From positions 1 through 44,849 of the forward strand of contig JARGFT010000012.1 in NCBI GenBank assembly GCA_029210645.1: a stretch of DNA of 44,849 bases. Reading direction: 5' to 3'. Position 1 is the stretch's first letter. Each line of letters begins with the position of its first letter. Source of the DNA: Anaerosomatales bacterium. GTDB taxonomy: Bacteria > Actinomycetota > Coriobacteriia > Anaerosomatales > SLCP01. Below the pieces are notes generated by a model. That model was not told the DNA's origin and did not search any database. It was given only the letters and a program-made list of their open reading frames with translations. This document shows positions 37,531 to 44,849 of this stretch, in pieces. Made by a program: the position numbers and the translations under genes.

Positions 37531-39656
37531 ACCGCGTCGCATTGACCCGGTTTCTTGCCTGGGCCGGGCTCGCTGCACTCGTACTGGCTCGCGTCGCAGT
37601 TGAGGGCCCACATCTGCCCGGAGACGCCGGCGCCATCGCGGCGTGGGGGATCTCACTGCTGCCGATGCCGATGGCAGCGGCAGCGTCGTTCCTCGCGTAC
37701 CGTCGTGCCGAGAGCGACGAGCGGCGGTTCTGGCTCCCGCTGACCCTCGCCGTCTCGATCCTCCTCCTCAGCGAGACGTACTGGGCGTACTTCGTACTCT
37801 TCGTCGATCCGCTCGGGCCCCGGCTTCCTCATCCCTTCGAGCTGTTGCAGGCCACGGCTGCGGTGGCGTTCCTGGCCATACTCGTGTCGCTCACGCGGTT
37901 CGGCACGGAGCCATGGCCGGTGCGCATACGCTTCTACGCGGATGTCGTGCTCTCGATGGTGGTCGGGTTCGTGGCCGTCTACCGGTGGGTGGTCGGCCCG
38001 CTGTTCGAAGGGATCCCGCGGTACTCGACGGGCCTGGTCCTCGTCGGCTCGGTGTACCCCGTTCTCGGTGCCGCACTACTCATCGGCACGTTCGGCGTGT
38101 TGGTGGGCCTGAAGGTCGATCGCTGGCGGTCCTGGGAGCGAGCCGTTGCCGCGTCGGTGACCGTCTACACGCTTGGGGTCCTCTACTGGCCCTGGTGGTA
38201 CTCGGGTTTCCAACGCTCAGGAGCGAGCGGCGCGAACACACTCATCGTCGACGCGGTGTTCACCGGAGGCTTCTATCTCCTGTTCGTCGCTGCCCTCTAC
38301 CGTCTCACCGAATACGATGTGCGACCAGTTTCGCGAGGGGTTCCTGCTCCGGTCGGCCGGTGGCCATGGCTTAGCCCGCTCTACCTCAGCGGCATGGTGC
38401 TCTCGGTTCCGCTCATCGCGTGGGCGGGCGCCACAGCCGAGGACAGCGCTGATGCAGCGGTCTACCTGTGGGCGGTGGTAGCGCTCGTGTCGCTTCTGGG
38501 CGTGCGCAGCTGGCTTTCAACGGTTGAAGGGACGTATCTGTTTACCGCATCGGTCACCGACCCGGTTTCGGGGCTCGCGAACCGGCGCGCGTTCGATGCG
38601 GTGCTTCCCGCGGCGGTTTCCGCCTACGACAACCAACCCGTCTCGGCGGTGGCGTTCGACATCGACCGCTTCGCAATCCTGAACGAGATCGCCGGACATG
38701 CCGAGGGTGATCGTGTGCTCCGTGAAGTGGCCGGAATCGTGCAGGAGGTCCTGGATGCCCGCGGCAAGGTGTTCCGCCTCGGCGGGGACGATCTCGTCGC
38801 GCTGCTGCCCGGCGTGGACGCAGCGGCCGCCGCAGATCTGGCCGCCGAGTGCGGTCGGCGTGTCGAGCGACACGTGCGCTCCAGCGGGATGACGGTCTCG
38901 CTCTCGGCGGGTGTGGCCTCGGCACCCCGGCATGCGCGGGAAGGCGAGGACCTCGTGCGAAAGGCGATGTCGGCGCAGGAGTGGGCCCGGTCCGCGGGTG
39001 GGGCGCGCACCAGGGTCTTCGATGAAGCCGAGGGGCACGTCCTCGACCCGGCAGAACGCCTCGAACGCATCAGACGGGGCGATCACCTCTCCACGGTACG
39101 CGCGATCGCGTCTACCGTTGATGCGAGAGACCCTCACGCCCCTGATCACTCGCGCATCGTCGCACGCGCGGCCGTCATGCTCGCCCGTGAGATCGGACTG
39201 TCCGACGAGCGCGTCGCTCTGATCGAGACTGCGGCGCTTCTGCACGACATCGGCAAGCTCGCCGTCGACGACCGCTTGCTCGCGACGGCACACGCTCTGA
39301 CTCAGGCCGAGCGAGAGCAGGTAGAGGAGCACGCGGTCTACTCCGAGCAAGTCCTGCGCTCCAGCGGTGTCGACGAGATACTGCCGTGGGTGCGCCACCA
39401 CCACGAGCGGTGGGACGGCGCCGGCTACCCGGACGGTCTGGTCGCCGGGCAGATCCCGCTCGAAGCTCGCATCGTCGCCATCGCAAACGCCTACGAGTTC
39501 ATGACCTCGGGCAGACCCTATCAGCCGGCCCTCGGACACCACGCCGCACTGCGCCACATCGAGCTGGAGGGCGGGGCGCATTTCGACCCGACGCTTGCAG
39601 CCGTCTTCGTCCGCATCATGTGGAACTCGACTCCGCTCCACACCGCAGCGCCCTGA
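37518..39656 (+). CDS. Membrane GGDEF/HD-GYP signalling protein 2 (degenerate)
   Basis: A 712-residue paralogue of the preceding protein with the same layout: about eight membrane helices, GGDEF and HD-GYP. The GGDEF signature is GGDDL (422-426), so cyclase activity is doubtful. HDIGK is at 576-580 and 'HHHERWDGAGYPDG' begins at 627. The aspartate usually found in the 'A-V-A-D-A-Y' metal-ligand motif is N657 ('IVAIANAYEFM'), which may weaken di-metal binding. ATG 37518 overlaps the first gene by 13 bp; GTG 37527 (GTGA overlap) is an alternative. The pair is certainly co-translated and may form a heteromer. Confidence 0.88.
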   Translation: MDRVNRVALTRFLAWAGLAALVLARVAVEGPHLPGDAGAIAAWGISLLPMPMAAAASFLAYRRAESDERRFWLPLTLAVSILLLSETYWAYFVLFVDPLGPRLPHPFELLQATAAVAFLAILVSLTRFGTEPWPVRIRFYADVVLSMVVGFVAVYRWVVGPLFEGIPRYSTGLVLVGSVYPVLGAALLIGTFGVLVGLKVDRWRSWERAVAASVTVYTLGVLYWPWWYSGFQRSGASGANTLIVDAVFTGGFYLLFVAALYRLTEYDVRPVSRGVPAPVGRWPWLSPLYLSGMVLSVPLIAWAGATAEDSADAAVYLWAVVALVSLLGVRSWLSTVEGTYLFTASVTDPVSGLANRRAFDAVLPAAVSAYDNQPVSAVAFDIDRFAILNEIAGHAEGDRVLREVAGIVQEVLDARGKVFRLGGDDLVALLPGVDAAAAADLAAECGRRVERHVRSSGMTVSLSAGVASAPRHAREGEDLVRKAMSAQEWARSAGGARTRVFDEAEGHVLDPAERLERIRRGDHLSTVRAIASTVDARDPHAPDHSRIVARAAVMLAREIGLSDERVALIETAALLHDIGKLAVDDRLLATAHALTQAEREQVEEHAVYSEQVLRSSGVDEILPWVRHHHERWDGAGYPDGLVAGQIPLEARIVAIANAYEFMTSGRPYQPALGHHAALRHIELEGGAHFDPTLAAVFVRIMWNSTPLHTAAP

Positions 39657-39681
39657 GACAGCGCGTCCCGCCCGACGATGC

Positions 39682-40566
39682 TCAGCCGAAGGACGCGATG
39701 AGGCCTGAGATGTCCCGCGGCTTCGTCGCCTTGTGGTATCCCGGGTCGCCGGCGCCGGTCGCATCCTCGTTGTACGTCGGCACCTCGTCTTCACGGTAGA
39801 AGACGCCGATCGGGACCCTGCACTCGTCCGGTGTGCACGTCATTTCGTGGAAGGTCGTCAGCGAGAGCTCGAACGCGGCACGGCGGTCGGACGGATCGTG
39901 TCCCTCGTCTTCGAGATTGTAAACGCGCTCGCGGAACCACGAGAAGGTGTTGAGCTTGTTCCAGGTGACGCAGGGCTGGAAGACGTCGACGAGCGCGAAA
40001 CCCTCGTGCCCGATGGCCTGCTTGTAGAGCTCGGTGAGGTGAGGGATGTCGCCGGCGAACCCGCGCGCGACGAACGTGGCGCCTTGTGCGAGTGCAAGCC
40101 CGAGCGGGTTCACCGGCTCCTCGAGAACGCCGCCGGGCGTGGAGACGGTGCGCATCAGGTGCTCGGTGGTAGGGGAGGCCTGCCCGGTCGTCAACCCGTA
40201 GATCTGGTTGTTGTGCGCGATGCACGTCATATCGATGTTGCGGCGGACGGAGTGGATGAAGTGGCCCATTCCGAGGCCGTATCCGTCGCCGTCACCCATC
40301 TCGACGATCACCTTGAGATCGGGTCGCGTGAGTGAGAGCGCGCTCGCCACCGGCAGCGCGCGTCCGTGCAGCGCGTGAAAGCCCTGCGTCTTGAGGAAAT
40401 CGGCTCCGTTGCCATGGCACCCGATGCCCCAGACCATCGAGTATTCGTTGAAGTCGAGGTCGAGCTGGGAGAGCGCTCGCTTGAGGGCCTCCCACATCCC
40501 GAAGTTGCCGCATCCGGGACACCACGTGGGCTTGTGGGGTGTCGTGTACTCCTTGACCTCGGGCAT
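39682..40566 (-). CDS. korB: 2-oxoacid:ferredoxin oxidoreductase beta subunit
   Basis: A 294-residue subunit carrying thiamine diphosphate and a 4Fe-4S cluster. C16 and C19 ('WCPGCGNFGMWEAL'), C50 ('GIGCHG') and a later Cys in 'FQPCVTWNKLNTFS' are cluster ligands. 'MGDGDGYGLGMGHF' with 'NNQIYGLTTGQASPT' is the ThDP/Mg motif. The 'CPGCG', 'TGQASPT' and 'TWNKLNT' pattern is that of KorB/OforB. The substrate is probably 2-oxoglutarate or another 2-oxoacid; pyruvate cannot be excluded. ATG overlaps the alpha-subunit stop (TGATG on the minus strand). Confidence 0.9.
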   Translation of the reverse strand: MPEVKEYTTPHKPTWCPGCGNFGMWEALKRALSQLDLDFNEYSMVWGIGCHGNGADFLKTQGFHALHGRALPVASALSLTRPDLKVIVEMGDGDGYGLGMGHFIHSVRRNIDMTCIAHNNQIYGLTTGQASPTTEHLMRTVSTPGGVLEEPVNPLGLALAQGATFVARGFAGDIPHLTELYKQAIGHEGFALVDVFQPCVTWNKLNTFSWFRERVYNLEDEGHDPSDRRAAFELSLTTFHEMTCTPDECRVPIGVFYREDEVPTYNEDATGAGDPGYHKATKPRDISGLIASFG

Positions 40567-42320
40567 CAGCCGAGCACCTCCTTGATGAACCCGCGTACCT
40601 GCTCGGGTGAGAATGGACGTCCGTCGTGCCGATGGAGCGTGTGATCGACGTCAGTCAGGCAGTGTTCGCGTACAAGGCTCTGCAGCTGTCCGGTGAAGTT
40701 GCCCTCGATGATCGCAGTGCGCCTTGCCCTGCCGAGGAACTCCGACACCTCCACGGCCGGGAAGGGCCAGACCGTCACGACCTGCATGATGTTGATCGAG
40801 ATGCCCTCGCGCTCGAGCCACTTGGCGGCCTCACGGACGGGCATCTTCGTCGAGCCGAAGAGCAGGACCGAGAGATCTGCGTCGTCCGGGCCGTAGTAAG
40901 CGGGCGGAGGGACGAGCGTACGGGCAAGCTCCATCTTGCGCATGCGCTTCTCGTTCTGCGCGATGCGCACCCCGGTGTCCTCACCCTGCGCGCCGTAGCC
41001 ATGTTCGTCGTGCTCGTAGGAGTTCACTACCTGCTCGGCGCCCTTGAGGCCAGGAATCGCCCGGGGCGAGACGCCGGAGTCCGTCACGCGGTAGCGGGCG
41101 TACTCTTCCACCTCGCCCTCGGTGATGATCTCACCGCGGTCGATCTCAACGCGCGAAGTGTCGAAGGGCGGGACGGACTGGCGGTTGTCCGAAAGGTACG
41201 TGTCGCCGAGGATGATGACCGGCGTCTGAAGCACGTCAGCGAGGTTGAACGCCTGCCACGTGAGATGGAAGGCGTCCTCGCGGTCGCCGGGTGCGAGGAC
41301 GACACGGGGGAACTCGCCCTGCGAGGCGTGTATGGCGAAGCGCAGGTCGCTCTGCTCCGTCCACGTGGGCATGCCGGTCGCCGGTCCGGGACGGGTGAAG
41401 AGCCCGACCACGACCGCGGACTCGCTCACTCCCGCAAGGCCGAACGCCTCGACCATCAGCGAGAAGCCCCCGCCCGAGGTGGCGCACATCGAGCGGGTTC
41501 CGCCGAACGCACCGCCGACCACCATGTTCATCGCGGCAATCTCGTCCTCGGTGTGCTTGACGACGATATCGTGCTTCTCGGCGTGTTTGGCGAAGAAGTG
41601 CAGCAGGCTGGAGGCCGGTGTCATCGGGTACGCGCAGTACAGGCCCACGCCTGCTGCCAGGGCGGCCAGGCCGGCGGACTCGTTGCCGTCAACGAGGACG
41701 CGCTCGCCGTCGCGATCCCGGGCCTGCATGTCGTAGGGAAAGGCACACTCATGATCGCGGGCGTGCTCGTAGCCGGCCGACGCGCACGCGACGTTCTGCT
41801 CGGCGATCTCGGGCGCCTTGTGGGCGAACTGCTGCTCGATCGAGCGGGTGAGGTAGTCGAGAGGGAAACCGATGTGCCCGAGGACCGCCCCGAGTGCCGC
41901 GACGTTGCGCATGATGGGGATGCCGCCAGCCTCGTAGACTATCTCCTTGAGCGGAGCGGGAACCGCGCAGGCCGTGTCGGGCACGCCCGCGACCTCGCCG
42001 ATGTCGAAGTCGTTCGGGTCGTAGATGATTGCGGCCCCCTCGGTCAGCTCGTCAAGGTGCAGGGCGACCGTGTCTCGATCCAGAGCGACGAGGATGTCGA
42101 CCGGTTCCACGTGGCTGAAGATCTCCTCGGACGAGATGCGCAGGTGGTAGTTGTTGTGACCCCCTTTGATGAGCGAGGGATACTCCGTGAGGTCGAAGGT
42201 CTCGTATCCCGCCCGGGTGAATAGCCTGGCGAGCGTCTGACCGGCAGCCTTGATACCGAAGCCGGCCGGCCCGCCGATCTTGATGCGTACCTCGACCGCC
42301 TCCGGGTCGCGTGGTGCCAT
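40566..42320 (-). CDS. korA: 2-oxoacid:ferredoxin oxidoreductase, fused gamma-alpha subunit
   Basis: A 584-residue subunit. The N-terminal gamma domain (about 1-180) begins 'EVRIKIGGPAGFGIKAAGQ' and 'YPSLIKGGHNNYHLRIS'. The alpha domain follows with 'YCAYPMTPASSLLHFFAKH', 'HTEDEIAAMNMVVGGAFGG', 'SGGGFSLMVEAFGLAG' and 'PGPATGMPTWTEQSDLRFA'. A gamma-alpha fusion paired with KorB is the two-subunit OFOR type of archaea and many anaerobic bacteria, with ferredoxin as acceptor. ATG 42320 is chosen with GAGGAGG 7 nt upstream; the open frame upstream is antisense to coaBC. It is divergent from coaBC. Confidence 0.92.
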   Translation of the reverse strand: MAPRDPEAVEVRIKIGGPAGFGIKAAGQTLARLFTRAGYETFDLTEYPSLIKGGHNNYHLRISSEEIFSHVEPVDILVALDRDTVALHLDELTEGAAIIYDPNDFDIGEVAGVPDTACAVPAPLKEIVYEAGGIPIMRNVAALGAVLGHIGFPLDYLTRSIEQQFAHKAPEIAEQNVACASAGYEHARDHECAFPYDMQARDRDGERVLVDGNESAGLAALAAGVGLYCAYPMTPASSLLHFFAKHAEKHDIVVKHTEDEIAAMNMVVGGAFGGTRSMCATSGGGFSLMVEAFGLAGVSESAVVVGLFTRPGPATGMPTWTEQSDLRFAIHASQGEFPRVVLAPGDREDAFHLTWQAFNLADVLQTPVIILGDTYLSDNRQSVPPFDTSRVEIDRGEIITEGEVEEYARYRVTDSGVSPRAIPGLKGAEQVVNSYEHDEHGYGAQGEDTGVRIAQNEKRMRKMELARTLVPPPAYYGPDDADLSVLLFGSTKMPVREAAKWLEREGISINIMQVVTVWPFPAVEVSEFLGRARRTAIIEGNFTGQLQSLVREHCLTDVDHTLHRHDGRPFSPEQVRGFIKEVLG

Positions 42321-42434
42321 CGCTGGGTCCTCCTCGGTGTCGCGCCGGTGCTTCCGGCATCGGGCACTCGCTAAGGTACATTCCCGTTCGTGCCGCCGGA
42401 CGAGCTCTTCTCGGTGAGGGTGTGCGCGTCGTGC

Positions 42435-42440
42435 GATAAT
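42435..42440 (+). promoter_or_regulatory. Candidate -10 box for coaBC
   Basis: GATAAT at 42435-42440 lies 30 nt before the coaBC start region, with no recognisable -35. The 150-bp divergent gap between korA and coaBC shows nothing else clear. Confidence 0.35.
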
Positions 42441-42470
42441 CGGGGTCGATCTCGATCGGAAGGTATGCAG

Positions 42471-43708
<1,238 letters not shown>

Positions 43709-43712
<4 letters not shown>

Positions 43713-44062
43713 CGCTCATCGGGAATTCGAAACGGCTCTCCGCATACATAGGCGAGGCCGACCGCTACGACGGCCGACCGCTCTACGAGGCACTGCTCGA
43801 GTCTGCCCGCATGGCGGGGTGTGCGGGCGCGACGTCGCTGAGGGGCATGTCCGGGTTCGGCGCGACGAGCCGGGAGCATGCCAAGCACGGAATCCGGATG
43901 TCGGTAGACCTGCCGGTGGTGGTGCAGGTCATCGACGAGCCCGACAAGATCACCGCGTTGGCCGAGGTATACGCTGCGATGATCGGGGACGGGCTGATCA
44001 CCGTGGAGGACGTGCGCGTGCTCCTCTACCGGGGAGGGGTGACCGGCGGTCCGGACGAGTAA
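43709..44062 (+). CDS. DUF190 (PII-like) protein
   Basis: A 117-residue protein of the DUF190 family, which has a PII-like ferredoxin fold. 'RLSAYIGEADRYDGRPLYEALLESAR', 'GCAGATSLRGMSGFG' and 'LPVVVQVIDEPDKI' are family patterns. DUF190 genes usually sit next to crcB/fluC fluoride channels, but no such gene is in the window. The ATG overlaps the coaBC stop (ATGA). The ligand is unknown. Confidence 0.88.
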
Positions 44063-44172
44063 GGACCGTGCCGCCGCAGATTTGGCGCGCGCTTTGTTAG
44101 CGTGCGTAGGTAGTGCGGCGTGTGAAGCATGCCGCTGTGCACTGTTCCGTGACACGAATCAGGAGTGATCGA

Positions 44173-44580
44173 GTGGCGAAGAACAAGAAGAAGCCGGCCT
44201 CGGCGCCGGCGGCTCCGCCGGCCAAGAAGAAGTCACCGGTGGTGCCGTTGACGATCGGGGTGATCGCAGTCGTCGTCGTGATCGCCATCATCGCTGGTGG
44301 GGGAGCGAACACGACTACGTTCGTCGACGGCCAGGCCTCCCGCACGATCGCAACGGTCGACGAGTGCGCCTCGACTACACTGCCGCTGGCCGTGCCCGAG
44401 GGCCAGACGATGGAAGACGTCGCGGCCGGCGTGTTCGAAGGCCTGTCGCGGACGAACGGCGTCGGCGTGGTCACGGTCTATGAGAACGATCCCCGTGTCA
44501 ACATCGAGTACTGCCAGTCGTATTCCAGCGACCCGACGTTGCGCGAGGTCATCGGCCAGGCCGGCTATCTGGGGCAGTAG
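44173..44580 (+). CDS. Small membrane-anchored protein with extracytoplasmic alpha/beta domain
   Basis: A 135-residue protein of no recognised family. A Lys/Ala/Pro-rich cytoplasmic tail (residues 1-22) precedes a transmembrane helix (about 24-42) and an extracytoplasmic domain from about 45 on. The pattern after 'STTLPLAVPEG' suggests a beta-alpha-beta-beta-alpha order resembling the HMA/ferredoxin-like fold, but the metal-binding CxxC is missing. Two cysteines ('DECAS' and 'EYCQS') could form a disulfide. The GTG has AGGAG 7 nt upstream. The 110 bp before it show no convincing promoter. Confidence 0.7.
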   Translation: MAKNKKKPASAPAAPPAKKKSPVVPLTIGVIAVVVVIAIIAGGGANTTTFVDGQASRTIATVDECASTTLPLAVPEGQTMEDVAAGVFEGLSRTNGVGVVTVYENDPRVNIEYCQSYSSDPTLREVIGQAGYLGQ

Positions 44581-44637
44581 CCCCGGGTGTGGGAGCGGGT
44601 GTTTGGATCCGAATCTGATCGATACCCGCGGTGTCTC

Positions 44638-44666
44638 TTGAATGCCGAGGCGGGGAGCCGTAGTAT
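44638..44666 (+). promoter_or_regulatory. tRNA-Pro promoter
   Basis: TTGAAT (44638-44643) and TAGTAT (44661-44666) are spaced by 17 nt, with initiation near 44673, about 23 nt before the mature tRNA 5' end. Confidence 0.6.
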
Positions 44667-44695
44667 GGCTTTCTGCCGTCGCACGGCGGCGTCAA

Positions 44696-44772
<77 letters not shown>

Positions 44773-44849
44773 TGTGATGTCTCAGGACATCGTGGACAGA
44801 TGTGTCACGACATCGTGGACACATCGCAGCGTCCGATGGCCTGATAGTT
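44773..44849. repeat. Tandem 23-bp repeats abutting the tRNA; possible mobile element end
   Basis: Two direct copies of a 23-bp unit lie at 44776-44798 and 44799-44821 and differ at 2 of 23 positions. Both end in ACATCGTGGACA. The first also contains an inverted repeat, GATGTC and GACATC. The array starts three bases after the tRNA CCA, with TGTG at the junction. Tandem subterminal repeats beginning with TG are typical of transposase-binding ends of some DDE insertion sequences. No transposase is visible before the window ends, so the identification is tentative. Confidence 0.45.

Noticed and set aside
40626-42224. A 532-codon plus-strand frame opposite the oxidoreductase genes
   Set aside because: The minus-strand frames contain complete ThDP and alpha-subunit motifs; the plus-strand one shows only mirror composition.
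42376-42381. Minus-strand -10 (TACCTT) for korAB
   Set aside because: Weak match and no -35; not distinguishable from background.
44776-44821. CRISPR array
   Set aside because: Two adjacent 23-bp units without spacers between them are tandem repeats, not a repeat-spacer array.

Overview
The window is GC-rich (codon third positions mostly G/C), densely packed chromosomal DNA, almost all on the + strand, with many 1-4 bp stop/start overlaps (ATGA, GTGA, TGATG). The gene set points to an Actinomycetota bacterium, most likely an anaerobic Coriobacteriia-type lineage. Supporting this are an actinobacterial integration host factor (mIHF) next to gmk and rpoZ, SepF with DivIVA, a T-box in front of ileS, a PyrR-controlled pyr operon with the NAD-linked PyrK/PyrD (class 1B) dihydroorotate dehydrogenase, a rubrerythrin-type protein, a two-subunit 2-oxoacid:ferredoxin oxidoreductase and a polyferredoxin. 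The taxonomic call is inference from gene content.

Layout. 1-221 (minus): 5' part of a DUF4013 membrane protein. 298-8906: a cell-division/envelope cluster (pgeF, yggS, sepF, proC, yggT, divIVA, DUF167), into which a complete phosphate uptake operon (pstSCAB-phoU) is placed between pgeF and yggS. 8907-14181: promoter, T-box riboswitch and ileS, then a DksA/TraR-type zinc finger protein, lspA and an RluD-type pseudouridine synthase. 14182-25873: promoter, PyrR-binding leader and attenuator, then pyrR-pyrB-pyrC-carA-(tandem Usp protein)-carB-pyrK-pyrD-(75-aa membrane protein)-pyrF-pyrE. This is a full de novo UMP pathway with two unexpected passengers. 25874-27192: mIHF, gmk and rpoZ. 27203-31635: thiI, a GTDC1/QTMAN-type glycosyltransferase and a YxlEFG-like ABC exporter. 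31649-32775 (minus): rubrerythrin-like and DJ-1/PfpI proteins. 32899-33906: membrane polyferredoxin. 33907-35250: a strongly palindromic promoter and an alpha-oxoamine synthase. 35251-39656: another palindromic promoter, a possible 13-codon leader ORF and two tandem membrane GGDEF/HD-GYP proteins. 39682-42320 (minus): 2-oxoacid:ferredoxin oxidoreductase. 42471-44580: coaBC, a DUF190 protein and a small membrane-anchored protein. 44696-44772: tRNA-Pro(GGG), directly abutted by tandem 23-bp repeats that look like the end of a mobile element.

Regulation is unusually readable. Two RNA attenuators (T-box and PyrR leader) can be traced base by base. Three promoters carry perfect dyads overlapping or flanking their -10 box. 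A PHO-box-like element precedes phoU. Two genes (gmk and probably lspA) seem to start at non-canonical codons that overlap the preceding stop and have well-placed Shine-Dalgarno sequences. I saw no phage, CRISPR or defence system. The best candidates for undescribed biology are the paired HD-GYP proteins with their palindromic promoter and leader ORF, the operator-controlled orphan oxoamine synthase, and the passengers of the pyr operon.
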